Positions 54,237-63,927 of a stretch of DNA of 64,000 nucleotides are shown piece by piece (within the stretch, counting starts at the first letter, position 1; each line of letters starts with the position of its first letter). The notes below the pieces were generated by a model. That model was not told where the DNA came from. It was given only the letters and a program-made list of their open reading frames with translations, and made no database searches. The DNA is from Actinomycetes bacterium (GTDB lineage Bacteria > Actinomycetota > Acidimicrobiia > Acidimicrobiales > RAAP-2): the NCBI GenBank assembly GCA_021845725.1, contig JAJZVL010000001.1, positions 38,126-102,125 of the forward strand. The letters are read 5' to 3'. The position numbers were made by a program, and so were the translations under genes.

Positions 54237-55641
54237 TCCCGGCTCCGCCGACTGCATCGACGTCACCGAGCTCGATCTCGCGCAGTGCCCGCACGTGCAC
54301 GTGGTCGGCGTCGGGGGTGCCGGGATGAGCGCGATCGCGACGGTGCTCTCGGGGATGGGCCACGACGTGAGTGGCAGCGACGTGAAGGCGTCGCCGGTCA
54401 CCGAGCGCTTGGGGGCGCTGGGGATCGCGGTCTCGATCGGCCATGATGCCGCGCAGGTCGAGGGGGCGGATCTGGTGACCTACTCGCCTGCGGTACCCGC
54501 GGACAACGTGGAGCTGGTCGAGGCGCGTCGCAGGGGGATCCCCGTCGTACGCCGCGCGTGGGTTCTCGCAGCGATCGCAGGAAAGCGCCGATGCGTCGCG
54601 GTCGCCGGCACCCATGGAAAGACGACGACGGCGTCGATGCTCTCGTTGATCCTCGTGGAGGCAGGTCTGCGTCCGTCGTACCTCATCGGCGCCGACGTGA
54701 ACGAGACCGGGACGAATGCCCTGTGGGGCACCGGGGAGTGGCTCGTGCTCGAGGCCGACGAGAGCTACGGCTCCTTCGGAGCGCTCCGCTCCGACGTCGC
54801 GCTCGTGACCAACGTCGAGCCCGACCACCTGGACCACTACGGGACGTTCGACGCGCTCGCCGCCGCGTTCGGCCGGTACCTCGCGTCCTCGAGGCGACGG
54901 ATCGTGAGCGCGGACGACCCGGTGGCCGCACGCCTCGGTGCCGAGGCCGGCGCGCTCAGTGTCGGCACGTCCTCCGATGCCGTGTACCGGGTCGGAGGGA
55001 TCGTGGCCGGCCGCAGCGCGGTCGGCTTCGATCTGGAAGGGCCCGACGGTCCCCTGGGGCGGATCGAGCTCGCGGTGCCCGGTACGCACAACGCGCGCAA
55101 CGCCGCGCTCGCCGTCGTGGCCGCGATCGAGGTGGGCGCGCCGTTCGACGCGGCGGTCTCGGCGCTCGCTCGCTTCGCGGGCGTCCCCCGGCGATTCGAG
55201 TTCCGGGGGGAAGCCGGCGGCGTGACGTTCGTCGACGACTACGCCCACCTCCCCACGGAGGTTCGGGCGGCCCTCGCTGCAGCCAGGAACGGCGCGTGGC
55301 GGCGTATCGTGGCGGTCTTCCAGCCCCACCGCTACACGCGCACGGCGGCGCTCGCCGAGTCGTTCGGCCGGGCGTTCGACGACGCGGACCTGGTCTTCGT
55401 GACCGACGTCTACGGCGCGGGAGAGGCTCCGGTGCCGGGGGTGTCGGGGCGACTCGTCGCCGATGCGCTGGAGCGCCAGGCACCGGGTCGCCGGGCGGTC
55501 TACGTCTCGTCGCGCGACGAGCTGCGGGCGATCGTGGCGGCGATGCTGCGCCCCGGCGACCTCTGCCTGACGCTCGGTGCAGGAGATCTCACGAGCCTTC
55601 CCGAAGAGCTGATCGCGCTGCGCACGGAGGCCACCGGATGA
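54226..55641 (+). CDS. murC: UDP-N-acetylmuramate:L-alanine ligase
   Basis: A 471-residue Mur ligase. The N-terminal HVVGVGGAGMSAIATVLSGM is the MurC UDP-binding motif; the ATP loop is VAGTHGKTTTASMLSLILVE; then EADESYGSFGALRSDVALVT, NVEPDHLDHYGTFDALAAAF and the third domain with RRFEFRGEAGGVTFVDDYAH. It adds L-alanine to UDP-MurNAc. Confidence 0.95.
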   Translation: MPIDPGSADCIDVTELDLAQCPHVHVVGVGGAGMSAIATVLSGMGHDVSGSDVKASPVTERLGALGIAVSIGHDAAQVEGADLVTYSPAVPADNVELVEARRRGIPVVRRAWVLAAIAGKRRCVAVAGTHGKTTTASMLSLILVEAGLRPSYLIGADVNETGTNALWGTGEWLVLEADESYGSFGALRSDVALVTNVEPDHLDHYGTFDALAAAFGRYLASSRRRIVSADDPVAARLGAEAGALSVGTSSDAVYRVGGIVAGRSAVGFDLEGPDGPLGRIELAVPGTHNARNAALAVVAAIEVGAPFDAAVSALARFAGVPRRFEFRGEAGGVTFVDDYAHLPTEVRAALAAARNGAWRRIVAVFQPHRYTRTAALAESFGRAFDDADLVFVTDVYGAGEAPVPGVSGRLVADALERQAPGRRAVYVSSRDELRAIVAAMLRPGDLCLTLGAGDLTSLPEELIALRTEATG

Positions 55642-56693
55642 CACCGTCGGCCATGGCGACACGCAGAGAGGCACTCTCGGCGCTCGCATCGCGCCTCGGT
55701 GCTCGCGCCCGGCTCGATGCGCCGCTGGGCGCGCTGACCACCTACCGCGTCGGTGGGAACGCCGCGGTGCTCGTGGACGCCGGGAGCGAGGACGACCTTC
55801 TCATGCTCGCGGATGCGTTGGCGACGAGCGGTGCCGCAGGCCGCGTCCCCGTGCTCGTGCTCGGGAAGGGGTCCAACCTGCTCGTCGCGGACTCGGGGTT
55901 CCCCGGGCTCGTCGTGCGGCCAGGAGGAGCCCTTGGCGGGCTCGCCTTCCAGGGGGTCGGCGACCCGGTCTCGGGCACGCTCGTACGGGCAGGGGGCGCG
56001 CTCGGTCTCCCGGTCCTCGCCCGTCGCACGGTCGAGGCAGGGTTGCAGGGTCTCGAGTGGGCGGTGGGGATCCCTGGCAGCGTCGGCGGCGCGCTCAAGA
56101 TGAACGCGGGAGGCCACGGCGCCGACACGGCCTCGTGCATCGTCCGCTACCGGACGGTCGATCTCGGCAGGGAGGGCGGTGGCGAGGCCGACGCGTCCCG
56201 CCTCGCGCTCGGCTATCGCAGCTCCGCGCTCTCCGACGCCGAAGTGGTGGTGTGGGCAGATTTCGCCGTCCGCCGGGGCGAGCGCGAGGCCGGCAGGGCG
56301 CTCGTGTCCCAGATCGTCCGCTGGCGCCGGGAGCACCAGCCGGGCGGGAGCAACGCGGGGTCGGTGTTCACGAACCCGCTCGGCGACTCGGCAGGCCGGC
56401 TTGTCGAGGCCGTGGGGCTGAAAGGGTTCCGCCTCGGCAGCGCACGGGTGTCGGAGAAGCACGGGAACTTCATCCTGGCCGACGACGGCGGTGCCGCGAG
56501 CGACGTGGTCGCGTTGATGGCGCACGTGCGAAGGAAGGTGGCCGTGGCGACGGGCATCCTCCTGCGACCTGAGGTGAAGCTCGTTGGCTTCGGTCCGGAT
56601 CTCCTGGCTGAGAACCCCCTGGGTGAGGGCCCCATGGCGGACGACGGCCGGGGAAGCGGGGCGACGGGCGGCGCGCGGAGGGCGGACACGTGA
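55638..56693 (+). CDS. murB: UDP-N-acetylenolpyruvoylglucosamine reductase
   Basis: A 351-residue FAD enzyme. [66 protein letters not shown] and [20 protein letters not shown] with the active Ser, then SEKHGNFI. It reduces the enolpyruvyl group to make UDP-MurNAc. ATG overlaps the murC stop. A Gly-rich C-terminal tail of about 25 residues is extra. Confidence 0.93.
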   Translation: MTPSAMATRREALSALASRLGARARLDAPLGALTTYRVGGNAAVLVDAGSEDDLLMLADALATSGAAGRVPVLVLGKGSNLLVADSGFPGLVVRPGGALGGLAFQGVGDPVSGTLVRAGGALGLPVLARRTVEAGLQGLEWAVGIPGSVGGALKMNAGGHGADTASCIVRYRTVDLGREGGGEADASRLALGYRSSALSDAEVVVWADFAVRRGEREAGRALVSQIVRWRREHQPGGSNAGSVFTNPLGDSAGRLVEAVGLKGFRLGSARVSEKHGNFILADDGGAASDVVALMAHVRRKVAVATGILLRPEVKLVGFGPDLLAENPLGEGPMADDGRGSGATGGARRADT

Positions 56694-57499
56694 AGTCCCC
56701 TTCCGACACCCCCTCGCGCGCCCGCCCCCGCCCGCCCGCCGAGGCGCGCGAGCTCATCGATCCGCGCATCCGCGCGCGCCGCGCGGAGGTCCTTCGAGGC
56801 GAGGCGCGTCGGCGCCTCAGGGTGGCGCTGTGGGTGCTCGGCCTGCTGGTCGTCGTGGCAGGGGGGTGGTTCACGCTGCACTCGCGCCTCTTCGCGGCAC
56901 GGGTCGTGACGGTCGTGGGTGCGGCTCACATGCCCGTCGGTGAGATCGTCGCTGCAGCCGGGCTCACCGACCATCCGCCACTGATCGATGTGGGAGCGGC
57001 GGCGGCTGCCGGCGTCGAGCGTCTTGCGTGGGTCGCCCACGCGACGGTCTCGCGCGAGTGGCCCGACGGCGTGCGGATCACGGTCGAGGAACGGGTGCCG
57101 GCAGCCGCGGTCGAGGAGCTCGGCGGGTCGGGATGGGCGGTGGTCAGCCGGAGCGGCAAGGTGCTCACGGCCGTGGCGCAGGCGCCTGCGGGCCTCCCGC
57201 ACGTCGTCGGGCCGGTGCCGCCCGGAGCGCCGGGATCGACCGCGCGTGACCTCGGCGCCGCGCTGGTCGTGGCGACGTCGCTTCCCAGGGCGTTCGCGAG
57301 CCAGGTGACGAGCGTCGCGGAGGACCGCGCAGGCGAGGTCAGCCTCCAGTTGACGTCGGGGCTCGACGTCTACCTCGGGTCAACCGCGCAGCTCGCCCAG
57401 AAGTACGAGGACGTCGCCGCGATCCTGAGAGGTGCCGTGCTCCAGGCGGGCTCCACGATCGACGTGGCCGCCCCCGCGACCCCGGTCGTGCGGCCGTGA
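56690..57499 (+). CDS. ftsQ: Cell division protein FtsQ/DivIB
   Basis: A 269-residue bitopic protein: a long Pro/Arg-rich cytoplasmic N-terminus, one helix (VALWVLGLLVVVAGGWFTLH), a POTRA domain starting RLFAARVVTVVGAAHMPVGE and containing WVAHATVSREWPDGVRITVE, and the FtsQ domain with AAVEELGGSGWAVVSRSGKV. It links early and late divisome proteins. GTG overlaps the murB stop. No ftsA follows. Confidence 0.9.
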   Translation: MKSPSDTPSRARPRPPAEARELIDPRIRARRAEVLRGEARRRLRVALWVLGLLVVVAGGWFTLHSRLFAARVVTVVGAAHMPVGEIVAAAGLTDHPPLIDVGAAAAAGVERLAWVAHATVSREWPDGVRITVEERVPAAAVEELGGSGWAVVSRSGKVLTAVAQAPAGLPHVVGPVPPGAPGSTARDLGAALVVATSLPRAFASQVTSVAEDRAGEVSLQLTSGLDVYLGSTAQLAQKYEDVAAILRGAVLQAGSTIDVAAPATPVVRP

Positions 57500-57541
57500 G
57501 CGCCGCTCGGTCCGCGCCACGGCGTTGCTCGACCGCGTCGC

Positions 57542-57570
57542 TTGACCGGGCCGGGTGGCTCCCTTATGGT
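57542..57570 (+). promoter_or_regulatory. Predicted ftsZ promoter
   Basis: TTGACC at 57542-57547 and TATGGT at 57565-57570 are 17 bases apart, a good sigma-70 arrangement. They lie in the 211-base gap between ftsQ and ftsZ and would give a leader of about 135 bases. ftsZ could thus be expressed apart from the upstream operon. Confidence 0.6.
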
Positions 57571-57710
57571 GTCCGCGGGTCGTGCCCAGCCGGCGTCGAC
57601 CTCCGCGTCAGGTTGATGGTCGCGGCGCTGCAACCCGCCTCTTTGTCGGCTTGTGCGAGAACATGGGGGTATGCGGCCGGACGACGGTCGCCACAGTATC
57701 GAGGGAGCAC

Positions 57711-58796
57711 ATGACCGTTCCGTCCCAGAGCAACTACCTCGCACTCATCAAGGTGGTAGGAGTCGGAGGTGGTGGCGTCAACGCGGTGAACCGTATGATC
57801 GACGCCGGCCTGAAGCACGTCGAGTTCATCGCGGCCAACACCGACGCACAGGCTCTGCTCATGAGCGATGCCGACCTGAAGCTCGACATCGGCCGGCAGC
57901 TCACGAAGGGGCTCGGGGCCGGGTCCGACCCCGAGATCGGCCGCCAGGCCGCCGAGGAGCATCGCAGCGAGATCGAAGAGGCCCTCCAGGGCGCGGACAT
58001 GGTCTTCATCACTGCGGGGAAGGGAGGCGGGACCGGGACGGGTGCGGCACCGGTCATCGCGGAGATCGCCAAGGGCCTCGGCGCCCTCACGATCGGCGTC
58101 GTGACGCGGCCGTTCACCTTCGAGGGCCGCCGCCGCGCGATGCAGGCCGAGAAGGGCATCCAGACCTTGAAGGAGAAGGTCGACACCCTCATCGTGATCC
58201 CGAACGACCGACTGCTCACGGTGTCGACGGAGAAGACCTCCATGGTCAACGCGTTCAAGATGGCGGACGAGGTCCTGCTGCAGGGGGTCAGGGGGATCAC
58301 CGACCTCATCACCGTGCCAGGTCTCATCAACACGGACTTTGCCGACGTCCGGATGATCATGCTCAACGCGGGAACCGCGATCATGGGGATCGGCACCGCG
58401 ACGGGCGAGGGCAGGGCGGTCAACGCGGCTCGGGCCTCGATCACGAGCCCGCTGCTCGAGGCGTCGATCGAAGGAGCCCGCGGCATCCTGCTCAACATCG
58501 CCGGAGGGACCGACCTCGGCCTCTTCGAGGTGAACGAGGCCGCGGAGATCATCCACGCAGTCGCGCACCCCGACGCGAACATCATCTTCGGCGCCGTGAT
58601 CGACGAGGGCATGGGCGACGACGTACGCGTGACGGTGATCGCCGCCGGCTTCGAGCGATGGGAGGAGCCCGTCCGAACGTCGGGTCATGCGGACGCGGCA
58701 CTCGGCCTCGAGCCCTCCGCGCCGACGGACATCTTCGCCGGTGACGACGTCGACCTCGACGACGACGACTTCGACGTGCCGTCGTTCCTTCGCTGA
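57711..58796 (+). CDS. ftsZ: Cell division GTPase FtsZ
   Basis: A 361-residue tubulin homologue. [28 protein letters not shown], the GTP loop [19 protein letters not shown], and [20 protein letters not shown] are intact. The C-terminal tail is short and acidic and ends [11 protein letters not shown], the peptide that binds SepF in actinobacteria. GAGGGAGCAC precedes the ATG. It forms the division ring. Confidence 0.97.
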   Translation: MTVPSQSNYLALIKVVGVGGGGVNAVNRMIDAGLKHVEFIAANTDAQALLMSDADLKLDIGRQLTKGLGAGSDPEIGRQAAEEHRSEIEEALQGADMVFITAGKGGGTGTGAAPVIAEIAKGLGALTIGVVTRPFTFEGRRRAMQAEKGIQTLKEKVDTLIVIPNDRLLTVSTEKTSMVNAFKMADEVLLQGVRGITDLITVPGLINTDFADVRMIMLNAGTAIMGIGTATGEGRAVNAARASITSPLLEASIEGARGILLNIAGGTDLGLFEVNEAAEIIHAVAHPDANIIFGAVIDEGMGDDVRVTVIAAGFERWEEPVRTSGHADAALGLEPSAPTDIFAGDDVDLDDDDFDVPSFLR

Positions 58797-58809
58797 GGCA
58801 GGACCGACC

Positions 58810-59505
58810 GTGGCCCCCAGTGGCACTGAGGGCCCCTTCGACGTGGCGGCTGGGCTCGTGAGGGTCCGCGCGCGCATCGCGGCGGCGGGCGGCGACCCCG
58901 ACAAGGTGCGCGTCGTGGCGGTCACCAAGGGGTTCGGACCGAAGGCGGTGGACGCCGCGCGCGACGCCGGCGTCGTGGACGTTGGCGAGAACTACGCGCA
59001 GGAGCTGCTCGCCAAGGACGAGGCGCTGCGCGCCTCTGGGGCTCGAGACCCGGCGGTCCGCTGGCACTTCCTCGGTGCGATCCAGCGGAACAAGATCGCC
59101 GCTCTCGCGCCCGTCGTCGCGTGCTGGCAGAGCGTCGCAAGGGTCGTAGAAGGCGAGGCGATCGCCCGGCGTCGCCCCGGGGCAGCCGTCCTCGTCGAGG
59201 TCGACACCACCGGCGCTGCGGGGCGCAACGGGTGCGCACCTGAGGGTGTGCCCGCCTTGGTGGCCGGGCTGCGTGCTGCGCGCCTGGAGGTGGAGGGACT
59301 CATGACGGTCGCTCCGCTGGACCCAGACGCCGCGCGCGCTGCGTTCCGGCTCGTGCGGTCGCTCGCGGACGATCTGGGTCTCGCGGAGCGGTCGATGGGG
59401 ATGAGCGACGACCTCGAGCTCGCGGTCGCCGAAGGTTCGACCATGGTCCGTGTGGGGCGCGCCCTGTTCGGCGACCGTCCAGCGCGTCGCGTGCGAGCGA
59501 CGTGA
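58810..59505 (+). CDS. PLP homeostasis protein YggS/YlmE
   Basis: A 231-residue PLP-binding TIM-barrel protein. The lysine is in VRVVAVTKGFGPKAVDAARD, followed by DVGENYAQELLAKDEAL, WHFLGAIQRNKIAAL, VDTTGAAGRNGCAPEGV and GMSDDLELAVAEGSTMVRVG. It keeps pyridoxal phosphate balanced. Its place between ftsZ and sepF is the common actinobacterial and firmicute order. Confidence 0.93.
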   Translation: MAPSGTEGPFDVAAGLVRVRARIAAAGGDPDKVRVVAVTKGFGPKAVDAARDAGVVDVGENYAQELLAKDEALRASGARDPAVRWHFLGAIQRNKIAALAPVVACWQSVARVVEGEAIARRRPGAAVLVEVDTTGAAGRNGCAPEGVPALVAGLRAARLEVEGLMTVAPLDPDAARAAFRLVRSLADDLGLAERSMGMSDDLELAVAEGSTMVRVGRALFGDRPARRVRAT

Positions 59506-59566
59506 GCGGCAGATGCCCGCCGTCGCGGCAGGGAAGGCACTACGCTAGGCGCCGAGGAGACTTGCG

Positions 59567-60124
59567 ATGCCCACCTTCTTGAAAAAGACCATGGTCTATC
59601 TCGGCCTGCTCGACGACGAGTACGACGAGTACGACGAGTACGAGGATCGCAGCCAGCGCAGCTTCGCGCCCGTCTCGCGCCCAGAGCCGCGCTTCCAGCC
59701 CGAGCCCGAGCTCGACGATGACGAGCGCACGGGGTCGGTCGCGGTCGGTCGGATCAGGACGCTCCAGCGCGACAGCGCGGCGCATGGCCCGGCGACCGGC
59801 GTCGTCGCGACCCGCTCACCCGTGATCCGCCCGATGAGCGCTGGAGAGGCCACGCGTGTCCAGGTGGTAGCTCCCACGCGCTTTGGCGATGCCAAGGAGA
59901 TCGCGGACTGCCTGAAGGCGAACCGCCCTGTGATCGTGAACCTCCAGGTGGCAGAGCGCGACCTCCAGCGACGGATGATCGACTTCTGCAGCGGCGTGAC
60001 CTACGCGCTGAGCGGAGAGATGGAGAAGGTTGCCGACGAGGTCTTCCTTCTTGCTCCGACCAACGTGAAGGTGTCGGAGGAAGAGCGCCAGCGCCTGCAG
60101 GAACGTGGCTACGGACGCAGTTGA
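59567..60124 (+). CDS. sepF: Cell division protein SepF
   Basis: A 185-residue protein. The amphipathic membrane-binding start MPTFLKKTMVYLGLLDDEYD is followed by an acidic, disordered linker with DEYDEYDEYED repeats. The DUF552 core has THRP-like PTRFGDAKEIADCLKANRPV, NLQVAERDLQRRMIDFCSGV and TYALSGEMEKVADEVFLLAP. SepF anchors FtsZ to the membrane, replacing FtsA, which is absent here. Confidence 0.95.
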   Translation: MPTFLKKTMVYLGLLDDEYDEYDEYEDRSQRSFAPVSRPEPRFQPEPELDDDERTGSVAVGRIRTLQRDSAAHGPATGVVATRSPVIRPMSAGEATRVQVVAPTRFGDAKEIADCLKANRPVIVNLQVAERDLQRRMIDFCSGVTYALSGEMEKVADEVFLLAPTNVKVSEEERQRLQERGYGRS

Positions 60125-60141
60125 CTCGATAGGCGCCACCG

Positions 60142-60408
60142 GTGAACGTGCTCAACATCATCGCCTACCTCGTCGAGGCCTATGTCGTCGTCCTCATCGC
60201 CCGTGCGTTGCTGAGCTGGCTGCCGGCCCGCCCGGGGACCGCGCTCTTCCGCATCGTCCGTGCGCTCGACGCGGTCACCGAGCCGGTGCTGCGGCCGATC
60301 CGTCGAGTGCTCCCCCCCATCCGAGCGGGTGGTATGGGGATCGACCTGTCGATCATCATCGTGGTGGTCGTCGCAGAGCTCGTCGTCATCCCCCTGCTGC
60401 GCGCCTGA
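60142..60408 (+). CDS. YggT-family membrane protein
   Basis: An 88-residue protein with two helices, NIIAYLVEAYVVVLIARALL and DLSIIIVVVVAELVVIPLL, and the conserved ALLSWLPARPG and VTEPVLRPIRRVLPP between them. It is the usual neighbour of sepF and divIVA; the role in division or osmotic response is unclear. GTG start. Confidence 0.9.
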   Translation: MNVLNIIAYLVEAYVVVLIARALLSWLPARPGTALFRIVRALDAVTEPVLRPIRRVLPPIRAGGMGIDLSIIIVVVVAELVVIPLLRA

Positions 60409-60493
60409 ACGCGAGCCGAGGCCACGCGACGGGCCCTGTTGCGACACGCAGCATCCGAGGCCGGCGAAGGTCGCAGGAGTACACTCGGCGCAC

Positions 60494-61435
60494 ATGGACA
60501 ACAGCTCTTCGAGTCACTCGATCCTCGATACCCTTCGCACGGTCGAGTTCCGCCTTGGACTGAAGGGGTACAACGTCGACGAGGTCGACGAGTACCTCGA
60601 GAAGGCGGCAGTGGAGGCAGAGCAGGTTCAGGAGCGCTTGCGGACCGCCGACGAGCGGCTGCGTGACGCGACGGAGCGGATCGCGCAGCTCGAGGCCGAG
60701 CTCGCGTCCGCGCCGCGCCCTACCGGTGCCCGGGAGCCATCGTCCGCGCCGTCGGCTCCGGCTGGCGAGCCGTCCGGCTCCGTGGTGACCGACGACACGC
60801 TCCAGCGCACCTTGGTCCTCGCGCAGAAGTTCGTGGAGCAGACCAAGCGCGAGAGCGAGGCGGAAGCTGCACAGGTCGTCGGCAGGGCCGAGGAGCGAGC
60901 CCGTGCGCTGCTCGCCCAGGCCGAGGAGCGCGCCCGTCAGGTCACCGCTCAGGCCGAGGAACGCCTGCGCGACGAAGTCGCGCGCCTCGAAGGCGCACGG
61001 GCCCGCCTCGCGAGCGACGTGGAGGCGATGAGCCGCCACCTCGAGGAGCAGCGTACGAAGATCCGTGCGTCGCTGGTCGACGCGCTCCGCTGGGTCGACG
61101 AGCGGCTGCAGGGACCTGTGGAGCGCGGCGGGGAAGGTCGGTCGAGCACGCCTTCTGCCGAGCGCAAGACGTCCTCGGACGCGCCGAGCGCCGCGAGGGG
61201 CGAGCCCGCGGGGACTGCGGAGACTGCCGCCCTCAGCCCGGTCGGGAGCGCGGTGCCGCGACCTCTACCGGGAGCCGCCGGGGCGTCCGAACGACAGCCT
61301 ACGGGGGTGCTCCAGGCGACCTCGCCGAGCGAGCGCACCGAGACACCTCCCCGCGCCCGCGTGCTGAATGGCGACCTCTTTGCCGCGGGGCGTGATCTGG
61401 CTGCGCGGCCCGAGGAGAACCACCCCGGCGACTGA
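60494..61435 (+). CDS. DivIVA/Wag31-like polar coiled-coil protein
   Basis: A 313-residue protein. The N-terminal DivIVA domain has LDTLRTVEFRLGLKGYNVDE and VDEYLEKAAVEAEQVQERL. A linker rich in Pro/Ser/Ala separates it from a long coiled coil (about 105-195, with VEQTKRESEAEAAQVVGRAE and AEERARALLAQAEERARQV). A disordered C-terminus follows. In actinobacteria this protein sits at curved membranes and directs polar growth. The N-terminus has a slightly different start (TVEFRLGLKGYNVDEVDEYL). Confidence 0.9.
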   Translation: MDNSSSSHSILDTLRTVEFRLGLKGYNVDEVDEYLEKAAVEAEQVQERLRTADERLRDATERIAQLEAELASAPRPTGAREPSSAPSAPAGEPSGSVVTDDTLQRTLVLAQKFVEQTKRESEAEAAQVVGRAEERARALLAQAEERARQVTAQAEERLRDEVARLEGARARLASDVEAMSRHLEEQRTKIRASLVDALRWVDERLQGPVERGGEGRSSTPSAERKTSSDAPSAARGEPAGTAETAALSPVGSAVPRPLPGAAGASERQPTGVLQATSPSERTETPPRARVLNGDLFAAGRDLAARPEENHPGD

Positions 61436-61565
61436 TCTCGAGCCAGGGCCATCTTGGAGCCTTGGGCGCCGAGAGCTGTTGAAGCGGTGCACGTCGTCCG
61501 CTAGGGTCGCCGCCTTCCGACGGGCGCGTTGTGCCGGTCCGAAGGGATCCGAAGGGAGGGCGGTG

Positions 61566-62408
61566 ATGGCGCCAGCGACCGTGGGGGCGTCGGGGTCGAC
61601 GCCGGTAACCCAGCTCGGGAACAACGGATCGCGGTCGGCGAAGTCGTCCGACCTCGTGCCCCCGACGCAGTCGAAGACGTCGGGGGGCTCGAAGAAAGGC
61701 GCACGGCCGACCGTCGGCCCCGCTGATCGGACAGGGGATCCAACGGGTAGAGTCCCCCGGCACCGGGTGGCCGGCGACGACGCCGGCGCTCCGACGGCCT
61801 CGACCAGCTCGCAGGGAGGCGTGACGCAGGCGCGCCCGACCGCGGGCTCGTCCAGCGCCACCGTTGCCAAGGAGACGAAGGCCGAGACGAAGCACCCGAC
61901 CACGAAGGAGACGGTGAAGAAGGCAGTGACCTCTACCACTTCTCGCATCACGAAGGACACGGCGTCGGTCGCATCGACGACCGAGAAGAAGCCGGCACGT
62001 CGCGGAGCCAAGGCTGCGCCCGCCGGTCCGTACGCCGAGGACGAGAAGTTCCTCGCAGAGCAGCGCCAGCTCCTCGACTCGGAACGACAGGTCTACCTCG
62101 CACAGGCCTCGGATCTGAAGGCCGAGGCGGACTCCCTCGCGCAAGAGCGCGAGCCAGGGGACGTCCAGTTCGACGAGGAGTCGGGCGAAGGTGGGACGGT
62201 CACCGTCGACCGGGAACGCGACCTCGCCCTGTCGGCACAGGCGTTGGCCGCGGTCGAGGAGATCGACGCCGCGCTGGCCAAGATCGCGGACGGCAGCTAC
62301 GGCGCCTGCGAGCGCTGTGGGCAGCCGATCCCGAAGCCAAGGCTGAAGGCGCTGCCGTACGCGAGGTTGTGCGTCGCGTGCAAGAGCGGAGGGTTGTCGC
62401 GACGCTGA
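61566..62408 (+). CDS. DksA/TraR zinc-finger protein with a long basic/disordered N-terminus
   Basis: A 280-residue protein. The C-terminal ~110 residues are DksA/TraR-like: a helical EDEKFLAEQRQLLDSERQVY, DALSAQALAAVEEIDAALAK-like helix, and the zinc finger ACERCGQPIPKPRLKALP ending CVAC (Cys248, 251, 269, 272). The first ~165 residues are Ser/Thr/Ala/Lys-rich, resembling histone-H1-like tails (KETVKKAV, TTEKKPARRGAKAAPAG). DksA-type proteins bind RNA polymerase. AGGGAGGG precedes the start; GTG at 61563 is also possible. lspA begins inside its 3' end. Confidence 0.8.
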   Translation: MAPATVGASGSTPVTQLGNNGSRSAKSSDLVPPTQSKTSGGSKKGARPTVGPADRTGDPTGRVPRHRVAGDDAGAPTASTSSQGGVTQARPTAGSSSATVAKETKAETKHPTTKETVKKAVTSTTSRITKDTASVASTTEKKPARRGAKAAPAGPYAEDEKFLAEQRQLLDSERQVYLAQASDLKAEADSLAQEREPGDVQFDEESGEGGTVTVDRERDLALSAQALAAVEEIDAALAKIADGSYGACERCGQPIPKPRLKALPYARLCVACKSGGLSRR

Positions 62409-62947
62409 TCAGAGCACGGCACCGGGCCCTCTGGCTCACCGCGGCCGTCGCGGCAGCGGTGATCGGGGCGGACCAGGCGACCACGTCGTGGGCGCTCGCG
62501 GACCTCCACCACCGCGTCCACCTCGTCGGGCCGCTCGGTCTGGCACTGCAGTACAACTCGGGGACCGCGTTCAGCCTGCTGGAGGGCGCCGGCGACTGGC
62601 TCGTCCCCCTGGTGGTCGTCGTGCTCGTCGGGGTGGGCTGGTTGGCCTGGCACGCCGGCCGCACGCTCCTCGCCGTCGCCTACGGGCTCGTGATGGGTGG
62701 CGCGATCGGGAACCTCGCGGACCGCGTCCTGCGCGGCCATCACGGGGACGTCGTGGACTTCGTGACGCTCAGTCACTGGCCGACCTTCAACGTGGCGGAC
62801 GCCTGCATCACCGCGGGTGTGGTCCTCGCCGCCCTGGCCATGGTGATCCCGATCCGCCTTTCTCCAGCGTCGCAGGACCGGCGCGGGAGCCCACCTGGCG
62901 GGCGGGAGCACGATCTGCACGATGCCGGGGCGTGGCGCGGCCGGTGA
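62369..62947 (+). CDS. lspA: Prolipoprotein signal peptidase
   Basis: About 192 residues with four transmembrane helices. The catalytic aspartates lie in GGAIGNLADRVLRGHHGDVVDF and FNVADACI, with NSGTAFSLLEGAGDW in the periplasmic loop. It removes signal peptides from lipoproteins such as those at 9.8, 14-15 and 33 kb. The start is uncertain: GTG at 62369 or 62378, both inside the preceding gene. Confidence 0.92.
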   Translation: MRRVQERRVVATLIRARHRALWLTAAVAAAVIGADQATTSWALADLHHRVHLVGPLGLALQYNSGTAFSLLEGAGDWLVPLVVVVLVGVGWLAWHAGRTLLAVAYGLVMGGAIGNLADRVLRGHHGDVVDFVTLSHWPTFNVADACITAGVVLAALAMVIPIRLSPASQDRRGSPPGGREHDLHDAGAWRGR

Positions 62948-63927
62948 GGGACGAACCCGACGCGCCCTTCGCGGCGAAGGTGCCCGCAACCCTCGCCGGA
63001 GTGCGCGTGGACCGCGCCGTGTCGATCCTGACCGGGGTGTCTCGGTCTGGGGCGGCGCGTCTCGTGGCGGAAGGCCACGTCCTCGTGGACGGGCACCTGG
63101 CGTCGCAGCGCAGCGTGCCGCTACGGGAAGGTAGCGAGCTCACGGTGGAGCTGTGCTCCGCACCCGTGGCGCTCGAGCCGGACGCGAGCGTGCCCTTCGA
63201 GGTTGTCTACGAGGACAGCGATCTCGTCGTCGTCGACAAGCCCGCCGGGGTGGTGGTGCATCCAGGAGCAGGATCGCGCAGCGCGACCCTCGTCGCAGGC
63301 TTGCTCGCCCGTTACCCCGACATCGGCGACGTGGCCGACGTGTCGGACCCCGAGCGCCCAGGGATCGTCCACCGCCTCGACAAGGGCACCTCCGGGCTCC
63401 TCGTCGTCGCTCGCTCGCCGCGTGGGTACCGCTCCCTGGTCGCGCAAATGGGAGCTCGCACGGTGGGCCGGCGCTACCTGGCCCTCGTCGTCGGGACCCT
63501 TCCCGATGACCGAGGGGTGATCGACGCGCCGATCGGGCGCTCGGCGAGAACGCCGACCAAGATGGCCGTGACGCCGGCCGGGCGACCGGCACGCACCCGC
63601 TACGCGGTGATCGAACGGGTCGAGCGGCTGAGGGCGCGAGGCGGGTGGGTGGCGCGTCCGTCGTCGCTCCTCGCGTGCACCCTCGAGACCGGGCGAACGC
63701 ACCAGATCCGGGTCCACGCCGCCGCGATCGGGCACCCTGTCGTCGGCGACGACCGCTACGGCACGGCCGCGTCGCGTGGCGTGCTGGCTGAGGGACGGCT
63801 CTTCCTCCACGCAGGGGAGCTGACGATCGACCACCCGGCGTCGGGCGCCCGAATGACCTGGAGGTCGCCGCTTCCCTTCGACCTGCGCGCCGTGCTCGAG
63901 GGCGACCACGACCCGCCATGTGACTGA
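62944..63927 (+). CDS. RluD-type 23S rRNA pseudouridine synthase
   Basis: A 327-residue enzyme. An S4-like N-terminal domain (DRAVSILTGVSRSGAARLVA) is followed by VVDKPAGVVVHPGAGS, the catalytic Asp in GIVHRLDKGTSGLLVVARS, and LETGRTHQIRVHAAAIGHPV. RluD modifies helix 69 of 23S rRNA; the actinobacterial members may act at other uridines. GTG overlaps the lspA stop (GTGA). Confidence 0.93.
   Translation: MRDEPDAPFAAKVPATLAGVRVDRAVSILTGVSRSGAARLVAEGHVLVDGHLASQRSVPLREGSELTVELCSAPVALEPDASVPFEVVYEDSDLVVVDKPAGVVVHPGAGSRSATLVAGLLARYPDIGDVADVSDPERPGIVHRLDKGTSGLLVVARSPRGYRSLVAQMGARTVGRRYLALVVGTLPDDRGVIDAPIGRSARTPTKMAVTPAGRPARTRYAVIERVERLRARGGWVARPSSLLACTLETGRTHQIRVHAAAIGHPVVGDDRYGTAASRGVLAEGRLFLHAGELTIDHPASGARMTWRSPLPFDLRAVLEGDHDPPCD

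Noticed and set aside
53047..55689. 880-codon minus-strand frame opposite murG and murC
   Set aside because: Arg/Ala/Pro-rich shadow, no domain, and it would overlap essential genes completely.
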